From DASPOF01 sp035626155 (lineage in GTDB: Bacteria > Desulfobacterota > Binatia > Binatales > Binataceae): 64,000 nt of DNA. The position numbers and the translations under genes were made by a program. Position 1 is the stretch's first letter. The number at the start of each line of letters is the position of its first letter. The stretch spans positions 20,294-84,293 of the forward strand of contig DASPOF010000157.1 of assembly GCA_035626155.1 (NCBI GenBank), written 5' to 3'. Of the stretch, positions 34,688 to 44,214 are shown in pieces. The notes below the pieces were generated by a model. The model was not told the DNA's origin. It saw only the letters and a list, made by a program, of their open reading frames with translations, and searched no databases.

Positions 34688-35599
34688 TCACGGGCGGCGG
34701 TACGGTTCGCCGAGCGCGGACGGCGATGCGGCCTGGCCGCCGATGCCGGCGAGCACGGCGAGCGCAATCGCGTAGGGAAGCGCCAGGAATAGCTGATACG
34801 GAATCGCGGTGCCGAGCGCTTGCAGCCCGAACTGGAGCGCCATCGCGGCGCCGAACAGAATCGATGCCGCCGCGAGCCCCCACGGATTCCACCGCCCGAG
34901 GATGACCACCGCGAGCGCGACGAACCCGCGCCCAGCCGAGATGTTCTCAACGAACGTGTTCGCATACGCAAGCGTCAGATACGCGCCGCTAAGCCCCGTG
35001 AGCACGCCCGAGGCGATCAGCGCCTCCCATCTGAGGCTATAAACGCCCAGCCCGAGCGCATCGGCGGCCTCTGGCCGCTCGCCCGCCGCGCGCAGCCTGA
35101 GTCCGTACTGCGTGCGCCATAGGAGCCAACCCGCCGCGGGCGCCAGCGCGAAGGCCAGGTACACGAGCGCGTTGTGATTGAACAGCGCGGGTCCGAGAAT
35201 CGGAATCTTCGCGAGCGGCTCAAGCGCAATCGGGGCAAGCGGCTTTACGATAATCGCCTGCCCGGTCACGCCGAAAAATCTGCGATAAAGGACGCCGGTG
35301 AGTCCCACGGCGAGAATATCCAGCGCGGTGCCGGTCACCACCTGGCTCGCGGCGAGATTTACCACCAGCGCGGCGAGAATCGCGTTCACCGCGACTCCCG
35401 CGGCCGCTCCCGCCGCGAGCCCCGCCAGCACGGAGCCCGAGAAGTACGCCGCCGCCAACGCGAAGAACGCGCCCGATAGCATCGCGCCCTCGATCCCGAT
35501 ATTGATCACGCCGCTCTCCTCGACCAGCAGTTCGCCGATCGCCGCGAGCAGGATCGGCGCTGCCATGCTGATGGTCGAGTTGAGAAACGCCTCAAGCAT
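34688..35599 (-). CDS. ABC transporter permease, nucleoside/BMP type (second)
   Basis: This is an inner-membrane permease of 303 residues from the BPD_transp_2 family (NupC/YufQ-like). The N-terminal segment APILLAAIGELLVEESGVINIGIEGAMLSGAF is characteristic, and about eight further hydrophobic helices follow. ATG 35599 was chosen over the frame's earlier start at 35653 because it gives the family N-terminus and an 8-base overlap with the upstream permease. It forms one transporter with the genes at 35592 and 36674. The substrate is probably a nucleoside or related small molecule. Confidence 0.9.
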   Translation of the reverse strand: MLEAFLNSTISMAAPILLAAIGELLVEESGVINIGIEGAMLSGAFFALAAAYFSGSVLAGLAAGAAAGVAVNAILAALVVNLAASQVVTGTALDILAVGLTGVLYRRFFGVTGQAIIVKPLAPIALEPLAKIPILGPALFNHNALVYLAFALAPAAGWLLWRTQYGLRLRAAGERPEAADALGLGVYSLRWEALIASGVLTGLSGAYLTLAYANTFVENISAGRGFVALAVVILGRWNPWGLAAASILFGAAMALQFGLQALGTAIPYQLFLALPYAIALAVLAGIGGQAASPSALGEPYRRP

Positions 35600-36665
35600 C
35601 GGATGACCCGTTCTCGGCCGCCGCTTCGATCGCTGCACCGCGCCCGAGCACATGCTCGCGCAGGTTCGCCCAGGCGGGCGTGTCGAACGCTAGCAGGATC
35701 AGGATCACCATCGCCTGGATCACCTGCACGAGCACGGGTGAGACGCCCTCGCTGCGCTGCATCGCCTGCGATCCGTTGTCGAGCGCGCCGAAAAAGACTG
35801 CCGAGGCGACGATCGCAATCGGGTTGAGGCGCGCGACCAGCGCGACCGCGATCGCCTCATAACCCCATCCCGGCGAGAGCCTTTCGTACAGGCGATGAGT
35901 GATCGCGGAGACCTGCACCGCGCCGCCCAGCCCCGCCAGCGCCCCCGACAGCGCCATCACGGCGACCGTCAGCCGCGCGATCGGCACGCCGAAGAACGTC
36001 GCGGCGCGCCGGTTGCGCCCCATCGCTCGCAGTTCGAATCCCGCCTCGGTGCGGTAGAGCAGCAGGAAGCATCCGGCCGCGAGCGCAACCGCGAGCAACA
36101 TCCCGAGGTTCAGCCGTGACGGTTCCGCGAACCGGTACAGCTCGGTGCTCGGCGCGATCGGGGAGCTCGTCGGGTATGCGCGCGATGGCTCCATGAGCGG
36201 GCCGTGCACGCTCCAGCTCAGAAGCTGCGCGGCCACGAAATTGAGCATGATCGTGCTGATGACCTCGTTGGTGTCGCGCCGCGCGCGGAGCCATCCCGCG
36301 ATCCCGCCCCAAACCGCGCCGCCCGCCGCGCCCGCGGCGAGCACGATCGCGATCGCAAGCGGCCGCGGCCATCCGCCCAGATGCGGTCCGATCGCGCCGG
36401 CTGCGATCGCGCCGGCCGTCAACTGGCCGTCGGCGCCGATGTTCCACAGCGCGGCCGAAAAGGCGAGCGAGACCGCAAGAGCGGTGAAGACCAGCGGCGT
36501 CGCCTTGACCATCGTATCGGTGAGCGCGAGCCAGTTGCCGAATGCGCCCTGGCAGAGCGCGATGAGCACGCGGGCGGGCGATGCGCCGAGCGCAAGCAGG
36601 GCCGCGCAGATAATCGCCCCGGCCAGCACGAGCGCGGCCAGCGGCCGTCCCAGCGCCGAACGCAT
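35592..36665 (-). CDS. ABC transporter permease, nucleoside/BMP type (first)
   Basis: This is a 357-residue inner-membrane permease of the same family as its downstream neighbour (NupB/YufP-like). Typical features include WNIGADGQLTAGAIAAGAIGP near residue 82 and SWSVHGPLM, with about nine helices. ATG 36665 has an AAAGGA ribosome site close upstream. A GTG at 36683 would instead overlap the ATPase gene by 10 bases. The two permeases would form the heterodimeric channel. Confidence 0.9.
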   Translation of the reverse strand: MRSALGRPLAALVLAGAIICAALLALGASPARVLIALCQGAFGNWLALTDTMVKATPLVFTALAVSLAFSAALWNIGADGQLTAGAIAAGAIGPHLGGWPRPLAIAIVLAAGAAGGAVWGGIAGWLRARRDTNEVISTIMLNFVAAQLLSWSVHGPLMEPSRAYPTSSPIAPSTELYRFAEPSRLNLGMLLAVALAAGCFLLLYRTEAGFELRAMGRNRRAATFFGVPIARLTVAVMALSGALAGLGGAVQVSAITHRLYERLSPGWGYEAIAVALVARLNPIAIVASAVFFGALDNGSQAMQRSEGVSPVLVQVIQAMVILILLAFDTPAWANLREHVLGRGAAIEAAAENGSSDA

Positions 36666-36673
36666 GCGTCCTT

Positions 36674-38146
36674 TTACTCCCACTCGCCGGCCATCAGGAG
36701 CCCGAGCCGCTCGGGATCGCGCTCCTGCACAGCGGTTTCGCGCAGCCGCCCGCCGCTGATCACGAACAGGCGGCGGCAGAGCCGAAGCAGTTCATCGAGG
36801 TCGCTCGAGACGAGCAGCACCGCGCCGCCCGAGGCGGCGAAGCCGAGCAGCGTGCGATGGACCTCGGCGCTCGCGGCAAGGTCGAGGCCCCGGCAGATGT
36901 TGTGCGCGACGATCACGCGCGGATTGCCGCCGAGCGCGCGCGCAACCTCGAGCCGCTGACGATTTCCGCCCGAGAGCGCGCCGGCCGCCGTTTGAGGGCC
37001 GGGCGCGCGGATCCGAAATCGGGCGAGAAGTTCCCGGCACAATTCGAGCGCGCGCCCGCGATCGAGCCATCCGCGCCGCGTCACCCGCTTCCGGAGCGCA
37101 CGCGCGAGCAGCAGGTTCTCCCAAAGCTGCATGTCGAGGACGAGGCCGTCGAGGTCGCGATTTTCCGGAATCACCGCGAGCGCGGACTTAGGCGCGCCCG
37201 CGCCGTCGAGCAGCCTGATGCGCCCCTCGGTCGGCTCGCGCACGCCCGCAAGAATTTCGACCAGGTCGGTCTGGCCGTTTCCGTCCACGCCGGCGATTCC
37301 CGCGATCTCACCCGCGTGCAGCCTCAGCGAAACCCGATCGAGCACGCGACGCCCGCCGCGCTCCAGCGACAGCTCCCGAATCGTCAGCAGGGCCTCGCCC
37401 GGGCGAGCCGGCGTCTCGGACGCCTCGGGCTCGCGCGCGAGTTCGCCGATCATCACCCTGGCGAGCGCCGTCTCGCTGGTCTCAGCGGGAATTGTGGTCG
37501 CGGCGACCCGGCCATGGCGGAGCACCGTGATTCGGTCGGCCACCGCGAGCGCCTCGCCGAGCTTGTGCGTGATCAGCACTATGATGCGGCCGCCGGCGCG
37601 AAGCCGGCGCAGGAGATCGAGAAAAGGACCGAGTTCCGCGGGCCCGAGCACGCTCGTGGGCTCATCGAGAATCAGCACTTTGGGATCGAAGCTGAGCGCG
37701 CGGAGCACCTCGAGCCGCACCCGATCGCCGAGCGACTGCTGCTCCACGGTTGAATGGCGCGGCGGCAGTTTGAAGCCGAGCCGATCCGCGATCGCACCGG
37801 CGCGCGCCGCGACCGCATCAAGGTCCACTCCCGCGACCGCGAAACCGCCAAGCGCGAGGTTTTCCTCCCACGTCATTCGCTCGAACAGCATCGGGCTCTG
37901 ATTCACGGCCGCGATTCCCGCGCCCAGCGCTGCGTGCGCGGAGCCCGCGCGAAGCGCGGCACCGTCGAGCATCGCCTCGCCGCCGTCGGGACGAATCCGC
38001 CCCGCCAGCACGTTCATCAGCGTGGTCTTGCCTGCGCCGTTTTCGCCCAGGAGCGCGTGAATCTCGCCGGGACGCGCGTCGAAATCAACCCGATCGAGCG
38101 CGAGGACGCGACCGAACCGCTTCGAAATGTTCCTTGCGGTCAGCAC
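36674..38146 (-). CDS. ABC transporter ATP-binding protein, two ABC domains
   Basis: This 490-residue double-ABC ATPase drives the two permeases downstream and belongs to the nucleoside/sugar importer type (YufO/NupA-like). Domain one has Walker A GENGAGKTTLMN and Walker B LILDEPTS, with an unusual signature (VEQQSLGDRVRLE). Domain two has the degenerate P-loop GVDGNGQTDLVE with signature LSGGNRQRLE. It starts with GTG directly after the CCA-adding enzyme's TAG, with no gap, so translation is likely coupled. No substrate-binding lipoprotein is encoded in the window. Confidence 0.92.
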   Translation of the reverse strand: MLTARNISKRFGRVLALDRVDFDARPGEIHALLGENGAGKTTLMNVLAGRIRPDGGEAMLDGAALRAGSAHAALGAGIAAVNQSPMLFERMTWEENLALGGFAVAGVDLDAVAARAGAIADRLGFKLPPRHSTVEQQSLGDRVRLEVLRALSFDPKVLILDEPTSVLGPAELGPFLDLLRRLRAGGRIIVLITHKLGEALAVADRITVLRHGRVAATTIPAETSETALARVMIGELAREPEASETPARPGEALLTIRELSLERGGRRVLDRVSLRLHAGEIAGIAGVDGNGQTDLVEILAGVREPTEGRIRLLDGAGAPKSALAVIPENRDLDGLVLDMQLWENLLLARALRKRVTRRGWLDRGRALELCRELLARFRIRAPGPQTAAGALSGGNRQRLEVARALGGNPRVIVAHNICRGLDLAASAEVHRTLLGFAASGGAVLLVSSDLDELLRLCRRLFVISGGRLRETAVQERDPERLGLLMAGEWE

Positions 38147-39490
38147 CTATGCGGCGCTTGAAGATTCGCTCACGCGGTAGCGGCTGCGCACGTATTCGAG
38201 CGCATCGTCGCGAGTGGCGAGCGCGCCATCGAGCTGCTGATCCTCGACGTCCTTCAGAATCGCCTTGAAGCGCGGACCCGGCGCGAAGCCCATCCCGATC
38301 AAATCGTCGCCGCCAATCAGTCTGGGCGGGCGAATCTCAGCCGCGGTCATCGCGCTCATCGCGCGCCGGCAAAAGTGCCAGTGGCCGAGGTAGGACGACG
38401 ATGCGAACGCATCGAGCATCGCGACCTGCATCAGCTCGTCGAAGCCGTCCTCGGCGAGCATCCGCTTGAGCGTCGCCGGGCGCATCCGCGACGCCATGCA
38501 CAGCCGCAGATGGTTGCGCACCAGGTACGCGACGCGCTCCTGCACCGCGCGTGGCCGCCTGAGGCGCGCCATGATCCCGGCTGCCATCATCGCGCCCTGG
38601 TCAGTGTGGCCGTAAAACGTGATGCGTCCGTCCGAGGCGACGGCGCGGCATCGCGGCTTCGCGATATCGTGCAGCAGGACCCCGAACGCAACCGTCTCGG
38701 ACACGCCCCGCGTCAGCATCGAGACGGCAAGCCGCGTATGCGCGTACACGTCGCCCTCGGGATGGAAGTTGTCGGGCTGCGCGCATCCCACCATCTCGAC
38801 CGCTTCCGGCAGCAGCGCCTCCATGAGCCCGCTTTCGAGCATCAGGTCCATCCCGCGCGCGGCGCCGCCCTCGGTAAACATCATCACGAGTTCCTCGCCG
38901 ATACGCTCGGCGGCGATCGTGTTGATGGTGGGGGCGGAGCGTTTCATCGCGGCCCAGGTTGCGGGATCGATCGTGAAGTTGAGGCGCGCGGCGAAGCGCG
39001 CGGCGCGCAGGATGCGCAGCCGGTCCTCCTCGAAGCGGTCGTACGGATTACCGATCGCGCGGATCACGCCGGCGCGCAAATCGCGCATCCCGCCGACGAG
39101 ATCGATCAGCCGCTCCTCGATCGGGTCGAAGTACATCCCGCCGATCGTGAAATCGCGCCGTACCGCGTCCTCCTCGATCGCGCCGAACCGCACCGCGGAG
39201 GGCCGCCGGCCATCGATATAGGGCGCATCGGCGCGGAAGGTTGCGACCTCGCACTGGTCGCCGTCGATCACGACCACGATCACGCCGAAGCGCGCGCCGA
39301 CCGCGACCGTGTGGTCGAACATCCGCTGGACGACCTCGGGACGCGCGTCGGTCGCGATGTCGTAATCCTTGGGCTCAAGGCCCAGCATCCGATCGCGCAC
39401 GCAGCCGCCGCCGAAGTAGGCGATGAAGCCCGCCTCGCGGAGCTTGCGGATGATGGAAACGGCCCTTTCTTCTTTCGGCGACATCGCCAA
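38147..39490 (-). CDS. CCA tRNA nucleotidyltransferase / poly(A) polymerase family
   Basis: This class II nucleotidyltransferase has 447 residues. The catalytic block reads GGCVRDRMLGLEPKDYDIAT, holding the carboxylates of the active site, followed by RRDFTIGGMYFDP, EEDRLRILRAARFAARL and an HD-type domain with LLHDIAKPR and HTDQGAMMA. It either adds or repairs the CCA end of tRNAs or makes poly(A) tails; the two cannot be separated by sequence alone. The HD domain supports a CCA-adding enzyme with phosphohydrolase activity. It is the first gene of an unusual operon with the ABC transporter. Confidence 0.9.
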   Translation of the reverse strand: MAMSPKEERAVSIIRKLREAGFIAYFGGGCVRDRMLGLEPKDYDIATDARPEVVQRMFDHTVAVGARFGVIVVVIDGDQCEVATFRADAPYIDGRRPSAVRFGAIEEDAVRRDFTIGGMYFDPIEERLIDLVGGMRDLRAGVIRAIGNPYDRFEEDRLRILRAARFAARLNFTIDPATWAAMKRSAPTINTIAAERIGEELVMMFTEGGAARGMDLMLESGLMEALLPEAVEMVGCAQPDNFHPEGDVYAHTRLAVSMLTRGVSETVAFGVLLHDIAKPRCRAVASDGRITFYGHTDQGAMMAAGIMARLRRPRAVQERVAYLVRNHLRLCMASRMRPATLKRMLAEDGFDELMQVAMLDAFASSSYLGHWHFCRRAMSAMTAAEIRPPRLIGGDDLIGMGFAPGPRFKAILKDVEDQQLDGALATRDDALEYVRSRYRVSESSSAA

Positions 39491-39625
39491 TGCTCAGGCG
39501 ATGATTTTACAGTCCTGAAAAGCTCCCGCGCTATACAGGATGAAAAGGGCGCACGAAGGCCGCCGCCGGTACGCCCCGCCTCACGGCAGGGGCCGCTCCC
39601 TCGCCCGCGAATCGGGCCTTCAGCG

Positions 39626-40411
39626 TCAGCGAGCGGCAGGGGCGCCGCCCAGCGTCATGCCGCCGTCGATCGCGATGACTTGCCCGGTGACGTTCTTGGC
39701 GCTATCGGAGCAAAGCCAGGAGACGGCGCGGCCGATGTCGTCTTCAGTCTGTTCGCGGCCGAGCGGTACCATCTGGCGAACCGCGACCTCGAATGCGGTC
39801 CGCGCGCCCGCATCGGCGCCTGCCAGCGCGGCCCCGAGTTGCTCCCACAGGTAGGTGTAGATGAGGCCCGGCGCAACCGCATTGACGCGGACTCCGGCAG
39901 GCCCGAGCTGCAGCGCGAGCGTGCGGGTGTACGAAATCACGCCCGCCTTGGCGGCCGCGTACGCCGCGAGCACCGGCGACGGCATCAACCCGGCGACCGA
40001 CGACGTGTTGCAGATCGCGCCGCCGGACTGCATGCGCGGCGCCACCTCGTGCGACACCAGGTACACGGAGTTGAGGTTGAGATCGACGTAGCGCCGCCAG
40101 GTCTCGACCGAGACCCACGCGTTGCGCGATCCCGTGTCGAACCATCGGCGGTCGCCGCCGCCGGCATTGTTGCACAGGACGTCGGGATGCGGTCCGAAGC
40201 GGGCGGTGATCGCCTCGATGGTGTTATGGACCTGGCTCTCATCGGTGACGTCAGCCTGGAAGCCGTGGACGCGCGATGCGATCGGCGCAGGAGGCGGCGC
40301 AAGGTCCTTGTCGATGACCGCGATCTCGTCGGCGACTTTCTCATCGAGCAGCGCGTTGACGATTCCCAGCCCGATGCCCCGCGCACCACCGGTTACAATT
40401 GCGTATTTCAT
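39626..40411 (-). CDS. SDR family NAD(P)-dependent oxidoreductase
   Basis: This 261-residue classical short-chain dehydrogenase has the cofactor motif VTGGARGIGLGI (about residues 6-17). The aspartate in QADVTDESQ follows, as do CNNAGGG and the catalytic Ser-Tyr-Lys set in SSVAGLMPSPVLAAYAAAKAG (Tyr near residue 154, Lys near 158). The C-terminal GQVIAIDGGMTLGG closes the fold. The substrate is unknown. It is unlinked to its neighbours by function. Confidence 0.92.
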   Translation of the reverse strand: MKYAIVTGGARGIGLGIVNALLDEKVADEIAVIDKDLAPPPAPIASRVHGFQADVTDESQVHNTIEAITARFGPHPDVLCNNAGGGDRRWFDTGSRNAWVSVETWRRYVDLNLNSVYLVSHEVAPRMQSGGAICNTSSVAGLMPSPVLAAYAAAKAGVISYTRTLALQLGPAGVRVNAVAPGLIYTYLWEQLGAALAGADAGARTAFEVAVRQMVPLGREQTEDDIGRAVSWLCSDSAKNVTGQVIAIDGGMTLGGAPAAR

Positions 40412-40531
40412 GGCGGCCTCCGTGCGCCGCGCCGGATGTGGGTCATTCCGCGCCGGCGCGTGATGAGTTGTGCGGTCACGAGATTACTCATCCAGGCGTC
40501 AGCCGACAAACGGCGCTGGGACCGCATCTGC

Positions 40532-41605
40532 TCAGGCGGCTTCGTCCGGGGTGTTGCCGTAAGTCTTTCGGTAAACGCGGAGCAGCGCCGCGAAGACCGA
40601 CACGATCGCCGGCCCGAGGAACAGGCCAATCGGCCCGTAGGCTTCCAGGCCACCCGCGATTCCGAAAAACAGCGCTAGCGTCGGCAATCCGGTGCCCCCG
40701 CGCATCGCGAGCGGCTTGAGGAAATTATCGATCACCGCGACGCAAATCACGCACCAGATGAACAGCGTGACCGCATGCGCGAGCCCCGCCGTGTAGGCGA
40801 GGTAGAGCGTGGCGGGCACCCAGATGACCGCGGTCCCGCCGATTGGCAACAACCCGCCGCCGGCGGTGAGGATCGCCAGGAACGCCCAGTAGGGCACGCC
40901 GCTCAGGAGATAGCCGAGCCCGATGAGCACGCCCTGGAGCAACGCGGTGAGCATCATCCCGCGCATCACCGCGGACAGCGTCGCGCTGAGCGTCTGGTAA
41001 ACCGCGGCCTTGTCTTCCTCGTGAAGCGGGGTCAGATCGCGCAGGCCCCTGAAATAACCCTCGCCATCGCGCAGCAGATAGAAAAAGGTCATCAGGATTA
41101 TGCCGAAGTCGAGCACCGCGACGACGACGTTGCGCGCTGCCGAGGTCAGACTCCTGGCGACGTATTCGCTCGCGACTTGCGCGGCTTGCACTGCGCGCTT
41201 GGGTATCTCCTCCTCGAGCTTGATCCCGTGGCTTCCAAGCCGGCGATTGATCGCGGCGATGAATTCCGAGTGCGACGCCCAATCGCGCGCCTGGCTCAGC
41301 CCTCCGTCATCGACCATGCCCGAGACCTGCGTATATAGCGTGTGCGCCTCGTTCACGAGTCGGCCGGATAGCCAAATCGCCGGCAGAATGACGCCAAGCG
41401 CGATCGCGATGGTCAGTATCACCGCGGAGAGGCTGCGCCGGTGCACCAGCCGGTCGAGTGCGATGAGTGCGGGGTGGGCCACGAAGGCGAGCAGGATCGC
41501 CCACGCGACCGGCACGAGGAACGGCTCGATGAGCACGAACAGCTCGTAGGCCACCACGGCCAGGAAGCCGAAGAAGAAGAGCTGGATGATGCGTTCGCGA
41601 TCCAT
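40532..41605 (-). CDS. AI-2E family transporter-like membrane protein
   Basis: This 357-residue integral membrane protein has eight or so transmembrane helices of the AI-2E (YdiK/TqsA) family. The first helices read VVAYELFVLIEPFLVPVAWA and AILLAFVAHPALIAL, and the family signature GGTAVIWVPATLYL is present. Members export small molecules, and some move sodium or act as antiporters; autoinducer export is proven for few. The substrate is unknown. A small gene lies 69 bases upstream on the same strand. Confidence 0.88.
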   Translation of the reverse strand: MDRERIIQLFFFGFLAVVAYELFVLIEPFLVPVAWAILLAFVAHPALIALDRLVHRRSLSAVILTIAIALGVILPAIWLSGRLVNEAHTLYTQVSGMVDDGGLSQARDWASHSEFIAAINRRLGSHGIKLEEEIPKRAVQAAQVASEYVARSLTSAARNVVVAVLDFGIILMTFFYLLRDGEGYFRGLRDLTPLHEEDKAAVYQTLSATLSAVMRGMMLTALLQGVLIGLGYLLSGVPYWAFLAILTAGGGLLPIGGTAVIWVPATLYLAYTAGLAHAVTLFIWCVICVAVIDNFLKPLAMRGGTGLPTLALFFGIAGGLEAYGPIGLFLGPAIVSVFAALLRVYRKTYGNTPDEAA

Positions 41606-41674
41606 GGCAGCGGGGCGGGCCCCGCCGCGAGAGCTTAGCAGATGCGCCCCTCAGCGTCGCATGGGGCGGGCGGT

Positions 41675-41830
41675 TCAGAGATCCTTCAAATCGACAAAGC
41701 CCTCTTTTTCGCCGCGCTCGATCGCCTGGTCGATGAGTTTCCAGAAGCGCTTGTTCTGAGACAGCGCCAGGGCTTCGAGGTCGGTGTCCTTGGTGACCGG
41801 GACCAGCGGCGCAGCGTGACGAGCTCTCAT
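41675..41830 (-). CDS. Small protein of unknown function, antitoxin-like
   Basis: This 51-residue protein starts at ATG 41830. It is charged and mostly helical, with LALSQNKRFWKLIDQAIERGEKEG in its second half. This resembles the C-terminal part of small type II antitoxins such as Phd-type proteins, but no toxin gene is adjacent and the DNA-binding half is missing or very short. Codon use fits the host. It lies upstream of the AI-2E gene on the same strand. The frame extends upstream to 41983, but that part does not look like protein. Confidence 0.45.
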   Translation of the reverse strand: MRARHAAPLVPVTKDTDLEALALSQNKRFWKLIDQAIERGEKEGFVDLKDL

Positions 41831-41918
41831 GGTCTCGCTTTTATCTGAGAAGGAGGGCACGGAGAAGGCGTCCGGCTGGCCGGGATGTGAGCGGGTGCTC
41901 CGGGCGCGATCTAAATTG

Positions 41919-41949
41919 CGTCCCATGATGTTTGCCCGCCCATGGGACG
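41919..41949. repeat. 9-base inverted repeat
   Basis: CGTCCCATG at 41919-41927 is repeated in inverted form as CATGGGACG at 41941-41949 with 13 bases between. It sits about 90 bases upstream of the small reverse-strand gene at 41675-41830 and about 130 bases before the tRNA gene. It may be an operator. The rest of the 41831-42082 gap holds nothing else I can support. Confidence 0.4.
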
Positions 41950-42082
41950 TCGCGCATGGCGCCCGCGACGCGCTTGGCCCCATTGCGCCACTACTACCAC
42001 CCCGGGGGTCGGTTGCCCGAAACGGAAATATCTGTTACCGCTTGCTGTTGCTTGCAAGCGCCGTTCGATACCTCGTTCGCAA

Positions 42083-42157
42083 AGGCACGTAGCTCAGTGG
42101 GAGAGCACTTCCTTGACGCGGAAGGGGTCGGCGGTTCAATCCCGCCCGTGCCTACCA
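42083..42157 (+). tRNA. tRNA-Val (anticodon GAC)
   Basis: A complete cloverleaf can be drawn. The acceptor arms AGGCACG (42083-42089) and CGTGCCT (42147-42153) pair perfectly. The D-arm GCTC/GAGC, the anticodon stem CTTCC/GGAAG (42108-42112 and 42120-42124) and the T-arm GGCGG/CCGCC with loop TTCAATC also pair. The anticodon loop TTGACGC gives GAC, which reads valine codons GUC and GUU. CCA is encoded at 42155-42157. It lies 107 bases before thrS. Confidence 0.96.
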
Positions 42158-42263
42158 TCCGCCGCTTCGACCTAAGCCCACGTGCGGCTTGCCTGATCTC
42201 CGAGCGCAGCCCCTCCGGCCGATTACGCTCGATTTGCCCATGATGCTTAAGTTCTCTCAGTAA

Positions 42264-44204
42264 ATGGGCGCCGAAGTATCCGTAACCGTCAAAGGGGAGA
42301 CCCGTTCGGTTCCCCGTGGCACCCCCGTGCGGGAAATCCTCGACGGCGTTCGCGGCCGCGATGTCGTCGCCGCAAAATTCAACGGCAAGCTCGTGGACCT
42401 GAGCTGCGCGCTCGACGCCGATGGGACGGTCGAGCCCGTGGCGGCCGAGAGTCCCGAGGGGCTCGAGGTGATCCGTCACTCGACCGCGCACTTGATGGCG
42501 ATGGCGGTGCAGGAGCTTTATCCCGGCACCCAGGTCACGATCGGGCCGGTAATCGAGGACGGTTTTTACTACGACTTCGCACGCGCGACGCCCTTCACCC
42601 TCGAAGATCTGCCGAAGATCGAGACGAAGATGAAGGAACTCGCGAATGCAAATTTGAAGATCGAACGGAGCGAAGTGCCCCGCGCCGAGGCGCTCAGGAC
42701 GTTCGCGGCCATCGGCGAGAAGTACAAGGTCGAGATTATCGAGGGAATCCCCGAGGATCCGGTCTCGATCTACAGGCAGGGCGCATGGATGGACCTCTGC
42801 CGCGGCCCGCATGTCCCATCGACGGGGTACCTGCGCGCATTCAAGCTGCTCAGCGTCGCGGGCGCGTACTGGCGCGGCGATGAGCACAATCCGATGCTCT
42901 CGCGGATCTACGGGACCGCGTTCGCGAGCAAGGAGGCGCTCGCGGAGCACCTGCGCCTGCTCGAACTCGCCCGCCTGCGCGACCATCGCAAGATCGGCCG
43001 CGAGATGGGGCTGTTCTTCTTCGATCCGATCTCGCCCGGCCAGCCGTTCTATCAGCCCAAGGGCCTGGTCATCTTCAATCAGCTCGTCGATTACATGCGC
43101 CGGCTGTACCGGAGATACGGGTTCGACGAGGTGGTCACGCCGCTCATTTTCAAAAATCAGCTCTGGAACACGTCGGGCCACTGGGAAAACTTCCGCGAGA
43201 ACATGTTTCTCACCCCCGACCCCGACCACGAATCAACCGCGATCGACACCAGTCCCGAGGGCTGGCGCGAGGGCTACGGCGTAAAGCCGATGAACTGCCC
43301 GGGCCATACCTTTCTCTACCGGGTGGAGAAGCGCTCGTATCGCGACCTGCCGCTCAGGTTTGCCGAGTTCAGCCGGCTGCATCGCGCCGAGCGCTCCGGA
43401 ACGTTGCAAGGGCTCACGCGCGTGCGCGTCATGTCGCAGGACGACGCGCACGTCTTCTGCACCGAGGAGCAGATCGAATCCGAAGTCGAGCTGAATCTCC
43501 ACATGGTGCGCGATGTCTATGCCGCGCTCGGCTTCGAGCAGGTCGAGTTCAAGCTCGCGACGATGCCGGAGAAACATCTGGGCACCGAGGAGCAGTGGCG
43601 CGCGACCGAGGAGAAGCTCGCCAACGCGATGCGCCGCAACGGGATCGCATTCGAGATCAATCCCGCCGACGGCGCCTTCTACGGGCCGAAGATCGAGTTC
43701 TACGTTCCCGACGCGCTCAAGCGTAAGTGGCAGCTCGCGACCATCCAACTCGACTACAACATGCCCGAGCGCTTCGATCTGACCTACACGTCGCGCGACG
43801 GCACCGAGCAGCGCCCGGTGATGATCCACCGTGCAATCCTCGGCACGCTCGAGCGGTTCATCGGCGTGCTGCTCGAGCATACCGGCGGCGTGCTGCCGTT
43901 CTGGCTCGCCCCCGAGCAGGTGCGGGTGCTCTCGCTCAGCGAAAAGGTCGAGGGCTATGCGCAGGAACTGGCTGCGATGCTCAAGGCCCAGGGATGGCGC
44001 GCGAGCGCCGATCTGCGCAACGAGAAGCTCGGCTTCAAGGTGCGCGAAGCCGAACTCGCAAAGGTGCCGTATATGATCGTCGCCGGCGAGCGCGAGGCGG
44101 CGGAGCGGACCGTGTCGCTCCGATTGCTGCGTGGCGCCAAGAGCCAGACGATGTCGATCGAAAATTTAATTGAGATGCTCAGGAAGGAGCCATTGCCGGC
44201 TTAA
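42264..44204 (+). CDS. thrS: Threonyl-tRNA synthetase
   Basis: This class II aminoacyl-tRNA synthetase charges tRNA-Thr. It is 646 residues long with TGS domain (about 1-65), editing domain with HSTAHLMAMA near residue 72 and IEDGFYYDF, catalytic core (about 240-540) and anticodon-binding domain at the C-terminus. The motif 2 region contains VKPMNCPGH near residue 337, and the zinc-binding cysteine is the one in MNCPGH. RVRVMSQDDAHVFC is the following conserved segment. It begins the infC-rpmI-rplT-pheST cluster. Confidence 0.97.
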   Translation: MGAEVSVTVKGETRSVPRGTPVREILDGVRGRDVVAAKFNGKLVDLSCALDADGTVEPVAAESPEGLEVIRHSTAHLMAMAVQELYPGTQVTIGPVIEDGFYYDFARATPFTLEDLPKIETKMKELANANLKIERSEVPRAEALRTFAAIGEKYKVEIIEGIPEDPVSIYRQGAWMDLCRGPHVPSTGYLRAFKLLSVAGAYWRGDEHNPMLSRIYGTAFASKEALAEHLRLLELARLRDHRKIGREMGLFFFDPISPGQPFYQPKGLVIFNQLVDYMRRLYRRYGFDEVVTPLIFKNQLWNTSGHWENFRENMFLTPDPDHESTAIDTSPEGWREGYGVKPMNCPGHTFLYRVEKRSYRDLPLRFAEFSRLHRAERSGTLQGLTRVRVMSQDDAHVFCTEEQIESEVELNLHMVRDVYAALGFEQVEFKLATMPEKHLGTEEQWRATEEKLANAMRRNGIAFEINPADGAFYGPKIEFYVPDALKRKWQLATIQLDYNMPERFDLTYTSRDGTEQRPVMIHRAILGTLERFIGVLLEHTGGVLPFWLAPEQVRVLSLSEKVEGYAQELAAMLKAQGWRASADLRNEKLGFKVREAELAKVPYMIVAGEREAAERTVSLRLLRGAKSQTMSIENLIEMLRKEPLPA

Positions 44205-44214
44205 AACCCGCAAT

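Noticed and set aside
38375..40678. 767-codon open frame antisense to the CCA-adding enzyme and SDR genes
   Set aside because: Crosses two conserved genes and an intergenic gap; no domain or signal visible.
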